NCBI GenBank assembly: GCA_964419225.1
Contig: CAYQPF010000139.1
Span: 1-13,565 of the forward strand
Length of the DNA: 13,565 nucleotides
From: CAYQPF01 sp964419225
Lineage (GTDB): Bacteria > Cloacimonadota > Cloacimonadia > Cloacimonadales > CAYQPF01
Direction of reading: 5' to 3'
Shown here piece after piece: positions 1-7,975 of the stretch. A model generated the notes under the pieces. That model did not search any database. It had not been told where the DNA came from and worked only from the letters and a program-made list of their open reading frames with translations. Both the position numbers and the translations under genes were made by a program. Positions within the stretch are counted from its first letter, which is position 1, and each line of letters opens with the position of its first letter.

Positions 1-645
1 TTTTCTCAAAACGATGGATGTGTCTTTTTGGGGAGAGTACTTTCTGATACAACCAGTTTTTCCAAGGTTCCTGTAGAGCGTAATTGTCCTCTTAAGTTAC
101 CATCAATTTTTGAGTCAGAAAACCTTCTGGAGATACGATTTTATGCGACCTTCCCTTGGAACGATCCGGACAGATATCCGTTAAATGCGTATGTTGTTAT
201 ATCGTTTAACAAAAAGTGGGAGGTAAAGAATTATTTTTACGAATATTATAACGACACTTTAAGGTTTTCTCAACAGCAATGGAGAAGAAGTGGCAGCCAT
301 GGAGTTAAATTAAAGGATATGAAGCGACAGTTTATTTGTGAGGATGTTACAGACAAAATAAATACTGACTCATTAGTTAATCATTTGGGTTTGCTGGGTT
401 TGCTTGCAATATCCAAAGAGGATAACGAGCATCAATATTGGTTGTATACAGAAAAAAACACACTGTTAGATGTGTGGGGAGTAATGGATGCTGGGGCTTT
501 TGCTATTGAATACAAGGTAGGTGACAAGTTTAGAAAATTTAGTTGTGATATGGGTAGCAGCATTAAACTTGAAGAAATTGGAAATATTTTTTTCAAAGTT
601 TATATGATAAACTCTTATAAAAAAGTTAAACTAGTAGGAGATTAG
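1..645 (+). CDS. Partial: C-terminal part of an unrecognised, probably exported protein
   Basis: The frame is open from base 1, so the gene almost certainly starts upstream of the window; a TTG at 28 would be a forced start. The first visible residues read FSQNDG, which resembles the end of a Bacteroidota Sec signal peptide (compare SFSQ in the protein at 8146). If so, nearly the whole mature protein, about 210 residues, is visible. It is rich in aromatic and charged residues (for example FYATFPWNDPDRYP and NYFYEYYNDTLRF), has no clear transmembrane segment, and ends in KVKLVGD. I recognise no family or catalytic motif. Its last bases overlap the break point of the decayed antirepressor on the other strand, so the original C-terminus may have been altered by that junction. 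A real gene is likely; its function is unknown. Confidence 0.6.
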   Translation, partial: FSQNDGCVFLGRVLSDTTSFSKVPVERNCPLKLPSIFESENLLEIRFYATFPWNDPDRYPLNAYVVISFNKKWEVKNYFYEYYNDTLRFSQQQWRRSGSHGVKLKDMKRQFICEDVTDKINTDSLVNHLGLLGLLAISKEDNEHQYWLYTEKNTLLDVWGVMDAGAFAIEYKVGDKFRKFSCDMGSSIKLEEIGNIFFKVYMINSYKKVKLVGD

Positions 646-980
646 ATCAATACCTTGTTCCGGATCGTCAATCTCTTCCAAACGCTCGCGGGCAACCTGG
701 GCCAACCATACTTTAAAGGGTTCTGCTTTTGGTGATGGGATTGACTGGATGAGGTGAAAGAGTTGCTCTACATATGCAACATCGGTCATGCGCATTTTCC
801 CTTCGGCAACTTGCATCTTCAAACCGTGACAATCCGTCACGGTTTCATTACCTTCTTATTTAAGTCGTTGTTTTAATTTTCTCCAATAAGCAGAATAGTC
901 TTCATTTTCGGTCAATACCTCAATAACATCAATTATAGAGATATACCATTTTTCTACATCACTATCCCATACAGAAGGTG
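643..980 (-). pseudogene. Bro-N / DinD-like prophage antirepressor remnant
   Basis: Read on the minus strand from 980 to 643, one continuous frame gives SVWDSDVEKWYISIIDVIEV, then ENEDYSAYWRKLKQRLK, an in-frame TAA at 856-858, then EGNETVTDCHGLK, GKMRMTDVAYVEQLFHLIQS and IPSPKAEPFKVWLAQVARER. This is the recognisable Bro-N/DinD-type antirepressor domain (W-x-S-I-I-D-V-I, Y-W-x-x-L-K, T-D-V-A, E-Q-L-F-x-L-I-Q-S-I-P-S-P-K-A-E-P-F). The piece has no start, one nonsense codon, and stops soon after EEIDDPEQGID, where the reading runs into the end of the upstream gene. The C-terminal half normally seen in the family is absent. At its 5' side the homology stops at the edge of the 112-bp inverted-repeat element, which probably truncates it. 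A short second remnant of the same family lies at 9005-9052. Confidence 0.85.
821..845. repeat. 10-bp perfect hairpin inside the antirepressor remnant
   Basis: aaaccgtgac at 821-830 and its exact reverse complement at 836-845 flank a 5-base loop. The hairpin lies within the decayed Bro-N frame, just downstream of the nonsense codon on the minus strand. No T-run follows on either strand, so it is not a typical intrinsic terminator. It may simply be coding sequence (ETVTDCHG). Confidence 0.5.
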
Positions 981-1092
981 ATCAGCCCTATGCTTTCATG
1001 GCCAAACGCTGAATAGCAATAGTTTACGTAAAACCGCTAATTTTATCAACACTTTGATAATTAGACATATGCCATGAAAGCATAGGGCTGAT
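981..1092. repeat. 112-bp inverted-repeat element, copy 1
   Basis: The element has perfect 22-bp inverted ends. The left arm (981-1002) begins atcagccctatgctttcatg and the right arm (1071-1092) is its exact complement. Between them is a 68-bp non-palindromic interior. A second element of exactly the same total length lies at 7975-8086. Its outer 21 bases on each side are identical to these, but its interior is only partly alike (shared blocks include gctgaa, tttac and gataattaga). There is no coding capacity and no obvious target-site duplication (flanks ...aaggtg and gttctt). It sits between the antirepressor remnant and the leader of the receptor gene at 1229. It could be a MITE-like element, a structured RNA or regulatory hairpin, or an invertible segment. 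Confidence 0.9.
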
Positions 1093-1228
1093 GTTCTTTT
1101 AATTGCAATTTATATAAAAAAAAATTGTCTTTTGACTAACGATTTTTAGGGTATTTGGTGTTATATAAAGGGATGCACTTTTTACACCTAGTTATAAATG
1201 AGCTTAAATCTTATTATTTACCGATGAA
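1093..1228 (+). promoter_or_regulatory. Leader/promoter region of the receptor gene at 1229
   Basis: This non-coding, AT-rich stretch separates the inverted-repeat element from the receptor start. TTTG at 1131-1134 and TATTTG at 1152-1157 loosely resemble Bacteroidetes -33/-7 boxes, but the spacing is short and the -7 match incomplete. The string ttagggtat at 1147-1154 is also found upstream of the FecR gene. The block at 1173-1206 (starting atgcactttttaca) matches 30 of 34 bases of 8100-8133, upstream of the gene at 8146. The two genes therefore probably share a transcription start or 5'-UTR element. The exact promoter is not certain. Confidence 0.45.
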
Positions 1229-3646
1229 ATGATAAAATATTCAATCCCTAATATTAATTACCTGGTTACTGTTGTCGCTATTGTATTTGCCAGTCTTTTA
1301 CCTGTAGGTTTCTCCGGACAGACGGAGTCTCAAACAAGGAATATCTCTGGGAGGGTTTTTGACGAAAACGGGAAACCTTTTCCCTATGTGTCAGTAATTT
1401 CCAGTGCAGATTCTGTTAGATTAAAGCCGCTTACCGGGAATCTCTCCGGTGCAGATGGTAGTTTTGTCTTAAAGATTCCTATGAAGGAGTATCTGTTTAT
1501 ATCGTTCTCCTTTCTGGGATACGAGACAAAAACTATAAAACTAACGAACAGCATGACCGATGTTGGAGATATTTATATGAACTTAAAACCAACTGAGCTG
1601 TCGGAAGTGGTAGTCAGGCCAATAATTGAGATCTATCCGGATGAAATAATCTACAATATAACATCTGATCCCGAGCGGAAAACATCAAATATGCTGGATA
1701 TCTTTTCAAAAATTCCCGGAATTCTGACAGGAGGATTGACCGAAGATATCTCTTTAGCAGATAATAGAAAGTTTATTGTTCTAAGAAATGGCAGGAGAGA
1801 TGCACTCTTTACATTCAAGCACATGAAATTCAGAGATGTAATTAATAAACTGCCGGCAATGGGTTTTACTCAGATAAAAATACTATTTAATCCACCGCTA
1901 AAGTATGCTAAAGAATTTGATGTTGTGATTGACGTTATAACCGATAAAAGCCAGAGACTTTACGGAGCAGCGGCATCTCCGTATACAACCTATGAAATCT
2001 CCTTTAATAAAATTGAAACAGCTTCGGGATTTGTCTCAAGTTTTGACAAAATAAGAATCTCGGGAAGTATCGGTTATTCCAGTGAAAAGAGTCCTTTATA
2101 TTATTACAAAAAAATTAATTATCTCAATGAGGATAGACAAAATGAGATTAACTCAACTACTGTAAGTGGTAAAAACCCCCTGAAAGCTGAGCTGAATACC
2201 AGTTTAGACATCTCAAAGAATCAGTTTATAAACCTTTCGTTTAATGCAAGCTGGCAAAAATCGTTTTCAAATTCGAGCTCCGATATACATAATAGTGTAG
2301 GAGGAATTACAACAGATTCATTTTATGAATCGGAGAGAAGGAGAGTCTCTCCAGATCTATCTACCACATTAACATATAATTATGATTTTGGAAAACAGAA
2401 GAACAAGACATTTATTGCCTCTTATTTGTACACCATATCTCCGTGGAGAGAAGAGTATAATCATAGGAACAAGGATGAAAACGGAGATAATACAAATACT
2501 GAACAAGATATCTCTGAAAGCATTGATTATAACCATAAGCTGGATCTGTTTTTTAATCATAATTCAAAAAATCTCAGATTTAATTTGAATGGAGGGTTTC
2601 TCAACAAAGGGTACAATACTGTCACATACGAAAATCAAACACTTTCTTCAGAAACAACCATAAAGCATACCATAGCAGACTTAAGTTCAAATATTAATTA
2701 TGCTCTTAACAACAAAATGACTTTAAGTGGTACCTGCTATTTAAACTATCAGATAAATGATGAAAGATCTGAGATTGTTAACGGAGACGAGAGTGTATTA
2801 TTGACAAAGAATCCATTTTCCTATTCAGGGTCGGTAAATTTGAGCTATTTGCTGAACAAAAAAAACATTAAAAGTTTTACAATTGGTTATAACTTATCAC
2901 AAAACAGACCTGCTTTTGCCCAGTTATCAAACTACAGATCAAAAAGCGATCCTTATGGTGTCTCTACCGGGAACTATAATCTAAAACCTGAAAATCTAAA
3001 TACACTTTTACTTTCTTTTAAATTTAAAAATGGTACAAACTATATTCTGTCATACATATTCTCGAACAATAAAATAGAGACAATATACAGGAATGAAAAT
3101 GGAGTTATGACAAAATCGTTAGAAAATAGCGGTTCATTCAAATCTTTAAAAATTTCTACAGTATTGGCTTATTTTAAACAGGGGAAATACAGAGCTAATG
3201 GAAATATCTCTGCAGGTTTTTCGGACACTAAATCACGTACGAACCTTTCTAAGAAGCGGATAGCATTTACAGTTACCGGCAGCACATCATATTTCATATC
3301 TAAAACATTTGGTATTCACTGTAGTGTTTTAGTGGATAAATATTTTGACTGGGGATATTACTGTAATTCCAGAAATATGCCCATAAATGCCAATCTTGGT
3401 ATTATATACGGAAAAATGAAAGGGAAATCTCCGGTTTGGACTTTTGAGACATCTGTAAATATTTTCAATTTTGGAAGGAGTAAATATACAAGCAATATAA
3501 AAGAAACCAATTTTGAATATTTTGAGGAAAACACTTCTCAATTCAGAATTCCGGTGGGGTTAAAATTTAGATTTCATATAGGACATTTTGAAGTTAGTCC
3601 AAGGACAACAAATCAAAAAGCATCAGTAAGAGGGTATTCTATGTAA
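1229..3646 (+). CDS. Outer-membrane beta-barrel, TonB-dependent-receptor-like protein
   Basis: An 805-residue protein. Residues 1 to about 30 form a signal peptide (hydrophobic run ending VGFSGQ). Residues about 38-115 are a carboxypeptidase-regulatory-like beta-sandwich (ISGRVFDENGKPFPYVSVIS, then FLGYETKTIKL). Residues about 125-240 are plug-like, with YPDEIIYNITSDPERKTSN followed by MLDIFSKIPGIL, the layout of the Bacteroidota outer-membrane beta-barrel family related to TonB receptors. The rest is alternating beta-strand sequence ending in a strand rich in F and R. It acts in the outer membrane; the substrate is unknown. It lacks an STN domain and no SusD gene follows. It is the first gene of a co-directional cluster, 44 bp ahead of the small cysteine-rich gene. 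Its leader shares a conserved block with the gene at 8146. The ATG at 1229 is the first in frame before the signal peptide. Confidence 0.85.
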   Translation: MIKYSIPNINYLVTVVAIVFASLLPVGFSGQTESQTRNISGRVFDENGKPFPYVSVISSADSVRLKPLTGNLSGADGSFVLKIPMKEYLFISFSFLGYETKTIKLTNSMTDVGDIYMNLKPTELSEVVVRPIIEIYPDEIIYNITSDPERKTSNMLDIFSKIPGILTGGLTEDISLADNRKFIVLRNGRRDALFTFKHMKFRDVINKLPAMGFTQIKILFNPPLKYAKEFDVVIDVITDKSQRLYGAAASPYTTYEISFNKIETASGFVSSFDKIRISGSIGYSSEKSPLYYYKKINYLNEDRQNEINSTTVSGKNPLKAELNTSLDISKNQFINLSFNASWQKSFSNSSSDIHNSVGGITTDSFYESERRRVSPDLSTTLTYNYDFGKQKNKTFIASYLYTISPWREEYNHRNKDENGDNTNTEQDISESIDYNHKLDLFFNHNSKNLRFNLNGGFLNKGYNTVTYENQTLSSETTIKHTIADLSSNINYALNNKMTLSGTCYLNYQINDERSEIVNGDESVLLTKNPFSYSGSVNLSYLLNKKNIKSFTIGYNLSQNRPAFAQLSNYRSKSDPYGVSTGNYNLKPENLNTLLLSFKFKNGTNYILSYIFSNNKIETIYRNENGVMTKSLENSGSFKSLKISTVLAYFKQGKYRANGNISAGFSDTKSRTNLSKKRIAFTVTGSTSYFISKTFGIHCSVLVDKYFDWGYYCNSRNMPINANLGIIYGKMKGKSPVWTFETSVNIFNFGRSKYTSNIKETNFEYFEENTSQFRIPVGLKFRFHIGHFEVSPRTTNQKASVRGYSM

Positions 3647-4038
3647 CAACTACAAATTCAAACAATTATAATCTTTAAAAATCAATCGATATGAAAAAGA
3701 AATTAAATAAAACAAAAATTATCATGATTTTTTCATTCATGCTATTTTTAAGTTCATTTACACTGACTGAAGACCCTCCTACAATTGTTGCACAAGGATA
3801 TACTCACGATTATAAAGGTCTTTTGTGGGAAACAATAATTCCAAATAAATATAGACTTGTGACGGTCTATTCAAATGAAAGCCAACAAATAGAATACTTT
3901 TTTTGTGCCCAGGGTTTTTATTTTTCATGCTTAACTGATCAATGCTTGTATCCAGATAATTCATTAATGTGCCCTTGCCCAAAAGATGAAAGTAATATAG
4001 AAAAACCTTAATTAAATAAGAATGAATTTGTAGTTGTT
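3645..4038. repeat. 16-bp perfect inverted repeat bracketing the small cysteine-rich gene
   Basis: aacaactacaaattca at 3645-3660, which begins inside the stop codon of the receptor gene, is exactly complementary to tgaatttgtagttgtt at 4023-4038. The arms enclose the whole 3691-4011 gene with its upstream spacer. No wider similarity extends beyond the arms. An exact 16-base match could arise by chance somewhere in AT-rich DNA of this size. Its tight placement around one small gene is notable and would fit an invertible or once-mobile cassette. Confidence 0.6.
3691..4011 (+). CDS. Small exported cysteine-rich protein
   Basis: A 106-residue protein. Residues 1 to about 25 are a positively charged then hydrophobic export signal (MKKKLNKTKIIMIFSFMLFL). 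The mature part is about 80 residues and has five cysteines near the C-terminus, at 72, 80, 85, 94 and 96 (spacing C-x7-C-x4-C-x8-C-x-C, ending CPCPKDESNIEKP). I recognise no family. The size and C-terminal cysteines recall the small exported NVEALA-type peptides of Bacteroidota, but the NVEALA motif is absent. It lies between a receptor-like barrel and a membrane-anchored thioredoxin-like protein, which suggests that its cysteines form disulfides or bind metal and are handled by that neighbour. It is strongly AT-rich and bracketed by a 16-bp inverted repeat. Function unknown. Confidence 0.7.
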   Translation: MKKKLNKTKIIMIFSFMLFLSSFTLTEDPPTIVAQGYTHDYKGLLWETIIPNKYRLVTVYSNESQQIEYFFCAQGFYFSCLTDQCLYPDNSLMCPCPKDESNIEKP

Positions 4039-4076
4039 TTAATTGGACCATTTTATAAATCTAAATTTTAAAAAGG

Positions 4077-4784
4077 ATGAAAAAAATAATAATGTTAGTA
4101 ATATTAAGTATAACACTTATTGTGATGTTTTTTATAATTTCTAAAAACTTCTTATCAAAATCATCTGATCATATAAAGAAAAAAGATGTAATTAAAAGTG
4201 AAATTTTGACTGAGTTGATAATTAACAGAATAAAGAATACTAATAAGAGCTCTATAATTGTAGTAGGCATAAGCGACTGTGATATGTGCAGACAGCTCAT
4301 TCAAAAGTTAAACAAAGATTCAGAACTCCCTTTTTTTTATTTTAATATTAAATATGCAAATAATATTGATTTACAAGAGTGTTTTGACATTAAAGGGTTT
4401 CCAACTTCTTTTATTTTTAACAAAAACTTAGAAGTAATTGGTAAAATAGATGGGATGAAAAATTTTAAAATAATCAGAGATTCTATTCTTAACGGAAATA
4501 TAAAAATAGTCAACTATAATAATGATATTTTGAACTCCAATTTTCAAGCGTTACTTGCATTAAGAGATAATGATATCAGTAAAGCTTTTGAGATATCGAA
4601 TTTGGTTCCGGAGGCTTCTAAAACCATCTTCAACAATTACATAAGCTATAAATACTATTTGGATAAAAAGACTCAGGATTCAACATATTTGTACAAAAAT
4701 AAAATTATAAGAGATGCCCGGGGAGTTAATATTCATGTTTATAACAGAATTTTAAATGAGTTAGGGATCTTAAAGTTTGACTGA
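4077..4784 (+). CDS. Membrane-anchored thioredoxin-like protein
   Basis: A 235-residue protein. Residues 4-23 are a single hydrophobic segment, probably an uncleaved anchor, placing the rest in the periplasm. Residues about 40-140 have a thioredoxin-like pattern: strand IIVVGI, the redox pair C68-x-x-C71 (SDCDMCRQL), and the cis-proline loop GFPTSFIF around P109. The C-terminal part (about 140-235) is probably helical and unassigned. The likely role is reduction, oxidation or shuffling of disulfides in an exported partner. The closest candidate is the cysteine-rich protein encoded 65 bp upstream on the same strand. The active-site dipeptide DM is not one of the common types (GP, PH, EP/AP), so the redox direction cannot be read from it. 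Codon use is very AT-rich, like the preceding gene and unlike the barrel gene at 5309. Confidence 0.8.
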   Translation: MKKIIMLVILSITLIVMFFIISKNFLSKSSDHIKKKDVIKSEILTELIINRIKNTNKSSIIVVGISDCDMCRQLIQKLNKDSELPFFYFNIKYANNIDLQECFDIKGFPTSFIFNKNLEVIGKIDGMKNFKIIRDSILNGNIKIVNYNNDILNSNFQALLALRDNDISKAFEISNLVPEASKTIFNNYISYKYYLDKKTQDSTYLYKNKIIRDARGVNIHVYNRILNELGILKFD

Positions 4785-4831
4785 CCAATATTTCTACGGG
4801 TAGTTTTTATCCGATTGATTTGAACACATAA

Positions 4832-4861
4832 GAGCCTTATAAACAAGCGGTATAATGGCTC
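4832..4861 (+). other. Hairpin in the 126-bp gap before the LTxxQ gene
   Basis: gagccttata at 4832-4841 can pair with tataatggctc at 4851-4861, with one bulged base and a loop of nine. No T-run follows, so it is not a typical terminator. It may be a leader structure or RNA-processing site separating the 3691/4077 pair from the 4911/5309 pair. Otherwise the gap 4785-4910 holds only AT-rich sequence and no convincing promoter. Confidence 0.35.
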
Positions 4862-4910
4862 AAATAACTAAAGGATGAGAGAATAAGATTAAATTTCTAA
4901 TTAAAATCAA

Positions 4911-5297
4911 ATGCCAATGAAAAAATTAAATTTATTATTAATCGTGTTAATATGCTCTCTAGGAAGTGCATATGCTCAATTTCCGGGATCCAGAGATGTT
5001 CCAATTGAGGAAACTGCAAGAGATCGTATTGTATCTAATTTAAAAAGTATAGAAGGCTTAACAGAGATTCAGATCAATAAATTGGTAGAAATAGATCTGA
5101 AGATAGATAAGGAGCTCCCTTTTCTTACTACTTTTTTTACTGACAATAAAAAGTGGAGAGAAAGATTGGATAGGGTTGGAGTAATGAAGGAGATACTCTA
5201 TAAAGATGTATTGACACCTAAACAAATGGAGGAATTTTCCAAACTTCTTAAAGAATGGAAGGAGCGCCGGGATTCAAAATCAAAGAATAAAAAATAA
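4911..5297 (+). CDS. Small periplasmic Spy/CpxP-like (LTxxQ) protein
   Basis: A 128-residue protein from the first ATG; the ATG six bases further on (4917) gives a more ordinary signal peptide, MKKLNLLLIVLICSLGSAYA, cleaved before QFPG. The mature protein looks all-helical and highly charged. It has two LTxxQ motifs, LTEIQ (50-54) and LTPKQ (101-105), the hallmark of the CpxP/Spy family of periplasmic stress chaperones. It ends in a basic tail (KERRDSKSKNKK). Length fits the family. The next gene starts only 11 bp after its stop, so the two are surely co-transcribed; a chaperone for outer-membrane or exported partners of the cluster is the simplest reading. The family assignment rests on these motifs and the general composition, so it is moderately sure. 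Confidence 0.7.
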   Translation: MPMKKLNLLLIVLICSLGSAYAQFPGSRDVPIEETARDRIVSNLKSIEGLTEIQINKLVEIDLKIDKELPFLTTFFTDNKKWRERLDRVGVMKEILYKDVLTPKQMEEFSKLLKEWKERRDSKSKNKK

Positions 5298-5308
5298 ACT
5301 TTTAAAAT

Positions 5309-7975
5309 GTGAGAAGGTTTATAACTATAGTTTTGTGTTTTTTCGTAACGTTTTCCGCTCATGCGCAGAACAAGAATGAGGGTCGGAACTCAATAAGGAT
5401 GATTCTGATCGATAGTATTGACAATCAGCCGATCAATAATGCTGTTGTTAAGGTCTTTGTCAATGGCAACACTGAGTCGCCATATTACGGGATCTCCGAC
5501 AGCAAAGGTTATGTTGAGATAACCAGGCTGAATAAAGGTAAATATGTTGCAATAATCGAACATATGGGCTATTCTCCTCTGTTAATTGATATTCCGGACG
5601 GACAGAACCGAGTTGTCGATCTTGGCAAAGTAATATTAAAACAAAAAATCATTGCCATAGATGGGGCCGTTGTCGTAGCTGAGGGTTCAATTGTGCAGAA
5701 AGGCGATACGACGGAATATAATGCGAAGTTTTTTAATCCCGCACCCAACGACTACCTCAAGGATTTGCTCAGGAAGATGCCCGGATTGGAGTTGTCCGGG
5801 GGAGATGTTTATTTTAAAGGGGAAAAGGTTCAGACACTGACGGTAGAAAACCGGCCATTCTTCGCATCTGATAAAACTGTAGCACTGGACAACCTGCCTG
5901 CCTATGCCGTAAAAAAAGTAAGTGTCTTCAAACGAAAAAAACAGTTCTTAGGTGGGATAGAAAATAATATCGATGCACCCATTCAGTTGAATATCGTGCT
6001 TAAAGATGACATGAAAGTTGGCTGGATCGGCAACGTGACACCAGGGTATGGTAGCAAGGACAGATATCTGGTCAAGGGTTTTGTCGGACGATTTGATAAA
6101 AAAGCCACAACAGCAGTCATTGGTTCTGCAAATAACACATCCAGGGATGCAGGCCCGGGGACAACATACAACATGGGCATGCCCCAGTCGCCACAGAGTC
6201 CGGGAGAGTATGAGGGAGAGATCGAGACAATATTAGCCGGTGCCGATTATGCCAAATCAACCGCCGGGTCAATGAACAGTATTTATGCAAATTCGACTTA
6301 CCGATACTCTAACACCCTTCTTGAAAAGTCAACAAAACGTGAAACAACATTGCCGGAAGGTTTCAGTACATACATTTCTGAAAATCTGTCTAATACCAGA
6401 AGCGATGCTTTTACTTCCACTTTTTCTAAAATCCACACAACACAACGAGGTGCAGACAAAGCAAATTTCTATATCCAATTCAATCCTGTGATTTCTTATA
6501 ACTCAGCTAAATCTGATACCCGGATGACTTCTGCCTCTTATATGTCCGAAAACGAACAAAATCATACAAGCAGCGAATCATTGAATAATGGCGAAAGCAG
6601 AAATCTTATGATTAACGCACCACTGACAATAAATAGGAATAAAAGAGATAAATCAAAATTCTACTTCAGTGAAGCAACCTTGTCCCTTAACAATAACAAC
6701 ATTAATTCCGATTATTTCATCAAGTCATCGACTCGGATGTCCAACGACGAGGTGTCGCACTCCGACCAGAGAAGGATCGAAAAAAACAATCGTATGAATA
6801 TCAACACCAGTCTCTATTTTGCTTTTTTGGTGAAAGAGCTAACATTGTCTTATAACTTCAGTTATCTAACTTCGACCTCCGATATCAAAACGTTTAATTA
6901 CGACAGCGATCTTGGCAAGTATGTCAATCAGGATGAAGGCAGTAGCGGATATATAGAAAATCAGATTATCGATAACAGTATTACCCTGAAATATACATTA
7001 CTGCTGAAAAAAAGACGGAGTGAATATTTGATTATTTCTGCCGAATTGAAGCCAACCCTAAACCGTGTCGATACAAAAGAATTCTCGGGTCAGTATTTAA
7101 AATGGGACATTATTCCCACAATCCGCTATTCTTATTACAATTTTCAGGCAATTTATTCGGCAAGAAGCAATTATCCGTCGCTCACGCAACTGCATCAGAT
7201 AGTGAATAACAATAACCCGTTATTTATCAGGACCGGAAACCCAAACCTGCGTTCTGAATATATCCACACACTAAGTGTAGGCAAACGTGGCGGAGTGGGC
7301 TTCTATGATTTTGACCTCTCGTTGACACAAAATAAAATTATAGAAAAACGCACAATCGACGAGCTCGGTATAACATACACTGTGCCCGTAAACAAAGGAC
7401 CGACATTTTATGCGAACTCTAGATTTTCCCTTATGCAGGTTAAATTAACAAGAAGGATAGGATTCTCCGGGAGCCTCGGCGCTGCATACAACAGAGGTTT
7501 CGGGTATATCAATAATGAGGAATATGCGTCAAACAGCGTCACTCCGAACGGATCTTTGGGGCTTTGGTACAAATCCACTTTTTTCGAAGCGGGATTACGA
7601 TTAAATGCCAGATACTCTAATTCATGGTTTTCAGTAAATAAAGTTAAGGATCGGTCAACCTGGATAAACATATTGACAGCAAATATGAAATGGGCTTTAC
7701 CTTATGGATTTAATCTGATTTCTGACTACAACCACTTTTTTTATAGCGGTTTTAGTTACAACAACGACCCTGCAAGAATATGGAATGCGGAGCTTTGTAA
7801 ATCAATACTAAAGGACAAGATTATTTTAAGTGTGAAAGCATATGATATGTTGAATCAAACTAAAAATAAGAAGATTATTTATGCAGACAACTTTGTTCAG
7901 GAGGAGAGTTACAACATAATAGGCAGATACGTCATGTTCAGTTTAAGTACCAAATTCGGAAAATTTGGGAAATAA
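5309..7975 (+). CDS. Large outer-membrane TonB-receptor-like beta-barrel protein
   Basis: An 888-residue protein with a GTG start. The ATG two bases earlier (5307) is followed directly by TGA, so GTG at 5309 is the only sensible start, 11 bp after the upstream stop. Residues 1-20 are a signal peptide (ending FSAHAQ). Residues about 28-112 are a carboxypeptidase-regulatory-like domain (DSIDNQPINNAVVKVFVNG, then GYSPLLIDI). Residues about 135-235 are a plug-like region (YLKDLLRKMPGLELSGGDVY, then VENRPFFASDK and VKKVSVFKRKK). About 650 residues of barrel strands follow, ending SLSTKFGKFGK. This arrangement is typical of Bacteroidota outer-membrane receptors lacking a SusD partner. The substrate is unknown. 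Base composition is visibly less AT-rich than the small genes at 3691 and 4077, which hints at a different history. The last base of its stop codon is the first base of the second inverted-repeat element. Confidence 0.85.
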   Translation: MRRFITIVLCFFVTFSAHAQNKNEGRNSIRMILIDSIDNQPINNAVVKVFVNGNTESPYYGISDSKGYVEITRLNKGKYVAIIEHMGYSPLLIDIPDGQNRVVDLGKVILKQKIIAIDGAVVVAEGSIVQKGDTTEYNAKFFNPAPNDYLKDLLRKMPGLELSGGDVYFKGEKVQTLTVENRPFFASDKTVALDNLPAYAVKKVSVFKRKKQFLGGIENNIDAPIQLNIVLKDDMKVGWIGNVTPGYGSKDRYLVKGFVGRFDKKATTAVIGSANNTSRDAGPGTTYNMGMPQSPQSPGEYEGEIETILAGADYAKSTAGSMNSIYANSTYRYSNTLLEKSTKRETTLPEGFSTYISENLSNTRSDAFTSTFSKIHTTQRGADKANFYIQFNPVISYNSAKSDTRMTSASYMSENEQNHTSSESLNNGESRNLMINAPLTINRNKRDKSKFYFSEATLSLNNNNINSDYFIKSSTRMSNDEVSHSDQRRIEKNNRMNINTSLYFAFLVKELTLSYNFSYLTSTSDIKTFNYDSDLGKYVNQDEGSSGYIENQIIDNSITLKYTLLLKKRRSEYLIISAELKPTLNRVDTKEFSGQYLKWDIIPTIRYSYYNFQAIYSARSNYPSLTQLHQIVNNNNPLFIRTGNPNLRSEYIHTLSVGKRGGVGFYDFDLSLTQNKIIEKRTIDELGITYTVPVNKGPTFYANSRFSLMQVKLTRRIGFSGSLGAAYNRGFGYINNEEYASNSVTPNGSLGLWYKSTFFEAGLRLNARYSNSWFSVNKVKDRSTWINILTANMKWALPYGFNLISDYNHFFYSGFSYNNDPARIWNAELCKSILKDKIILSVKAYDMLNQTKNKKIIYADNFVQEESYNIIGRYVMFSLSTKFGKFGK

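Noticed and set aside
1002..1071. Promoter inside the interior of the inverted-repeat element, reading either way
   Set aside because: taatttta and a few TTG strings are present, but none has a TAnnTTTG box with a -33 element at proper spacing, in either copy.
3691..4011. NVEALA-family peptide call for the cysteine-rich protein
   Set aside because: Size, export signal and C-terminal cysteines are similar, but the NVEALA motif itself is absent.
3779..4051. Minus-strand frame of 90 codons opposite the cysteine-rich gene
   Set aside because: The plus-strand gene has a signal peptide and fits the operon; the minus-strand product has no family-like pattern.
4794..4805. Small hairpin ctac/gtag followed by a T-run after the thioredoxin-like gene
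   Set aside because: The stem is only four base pairs with a two-base loop, too weak to call a terminator.
7408..7671. Minus-strand open frame of 87 codons
   Set aside because: It lies inside the barrel of the 888-residue receptor and encodes nothing recognisable; it is a shadow of the plus-strand gene.
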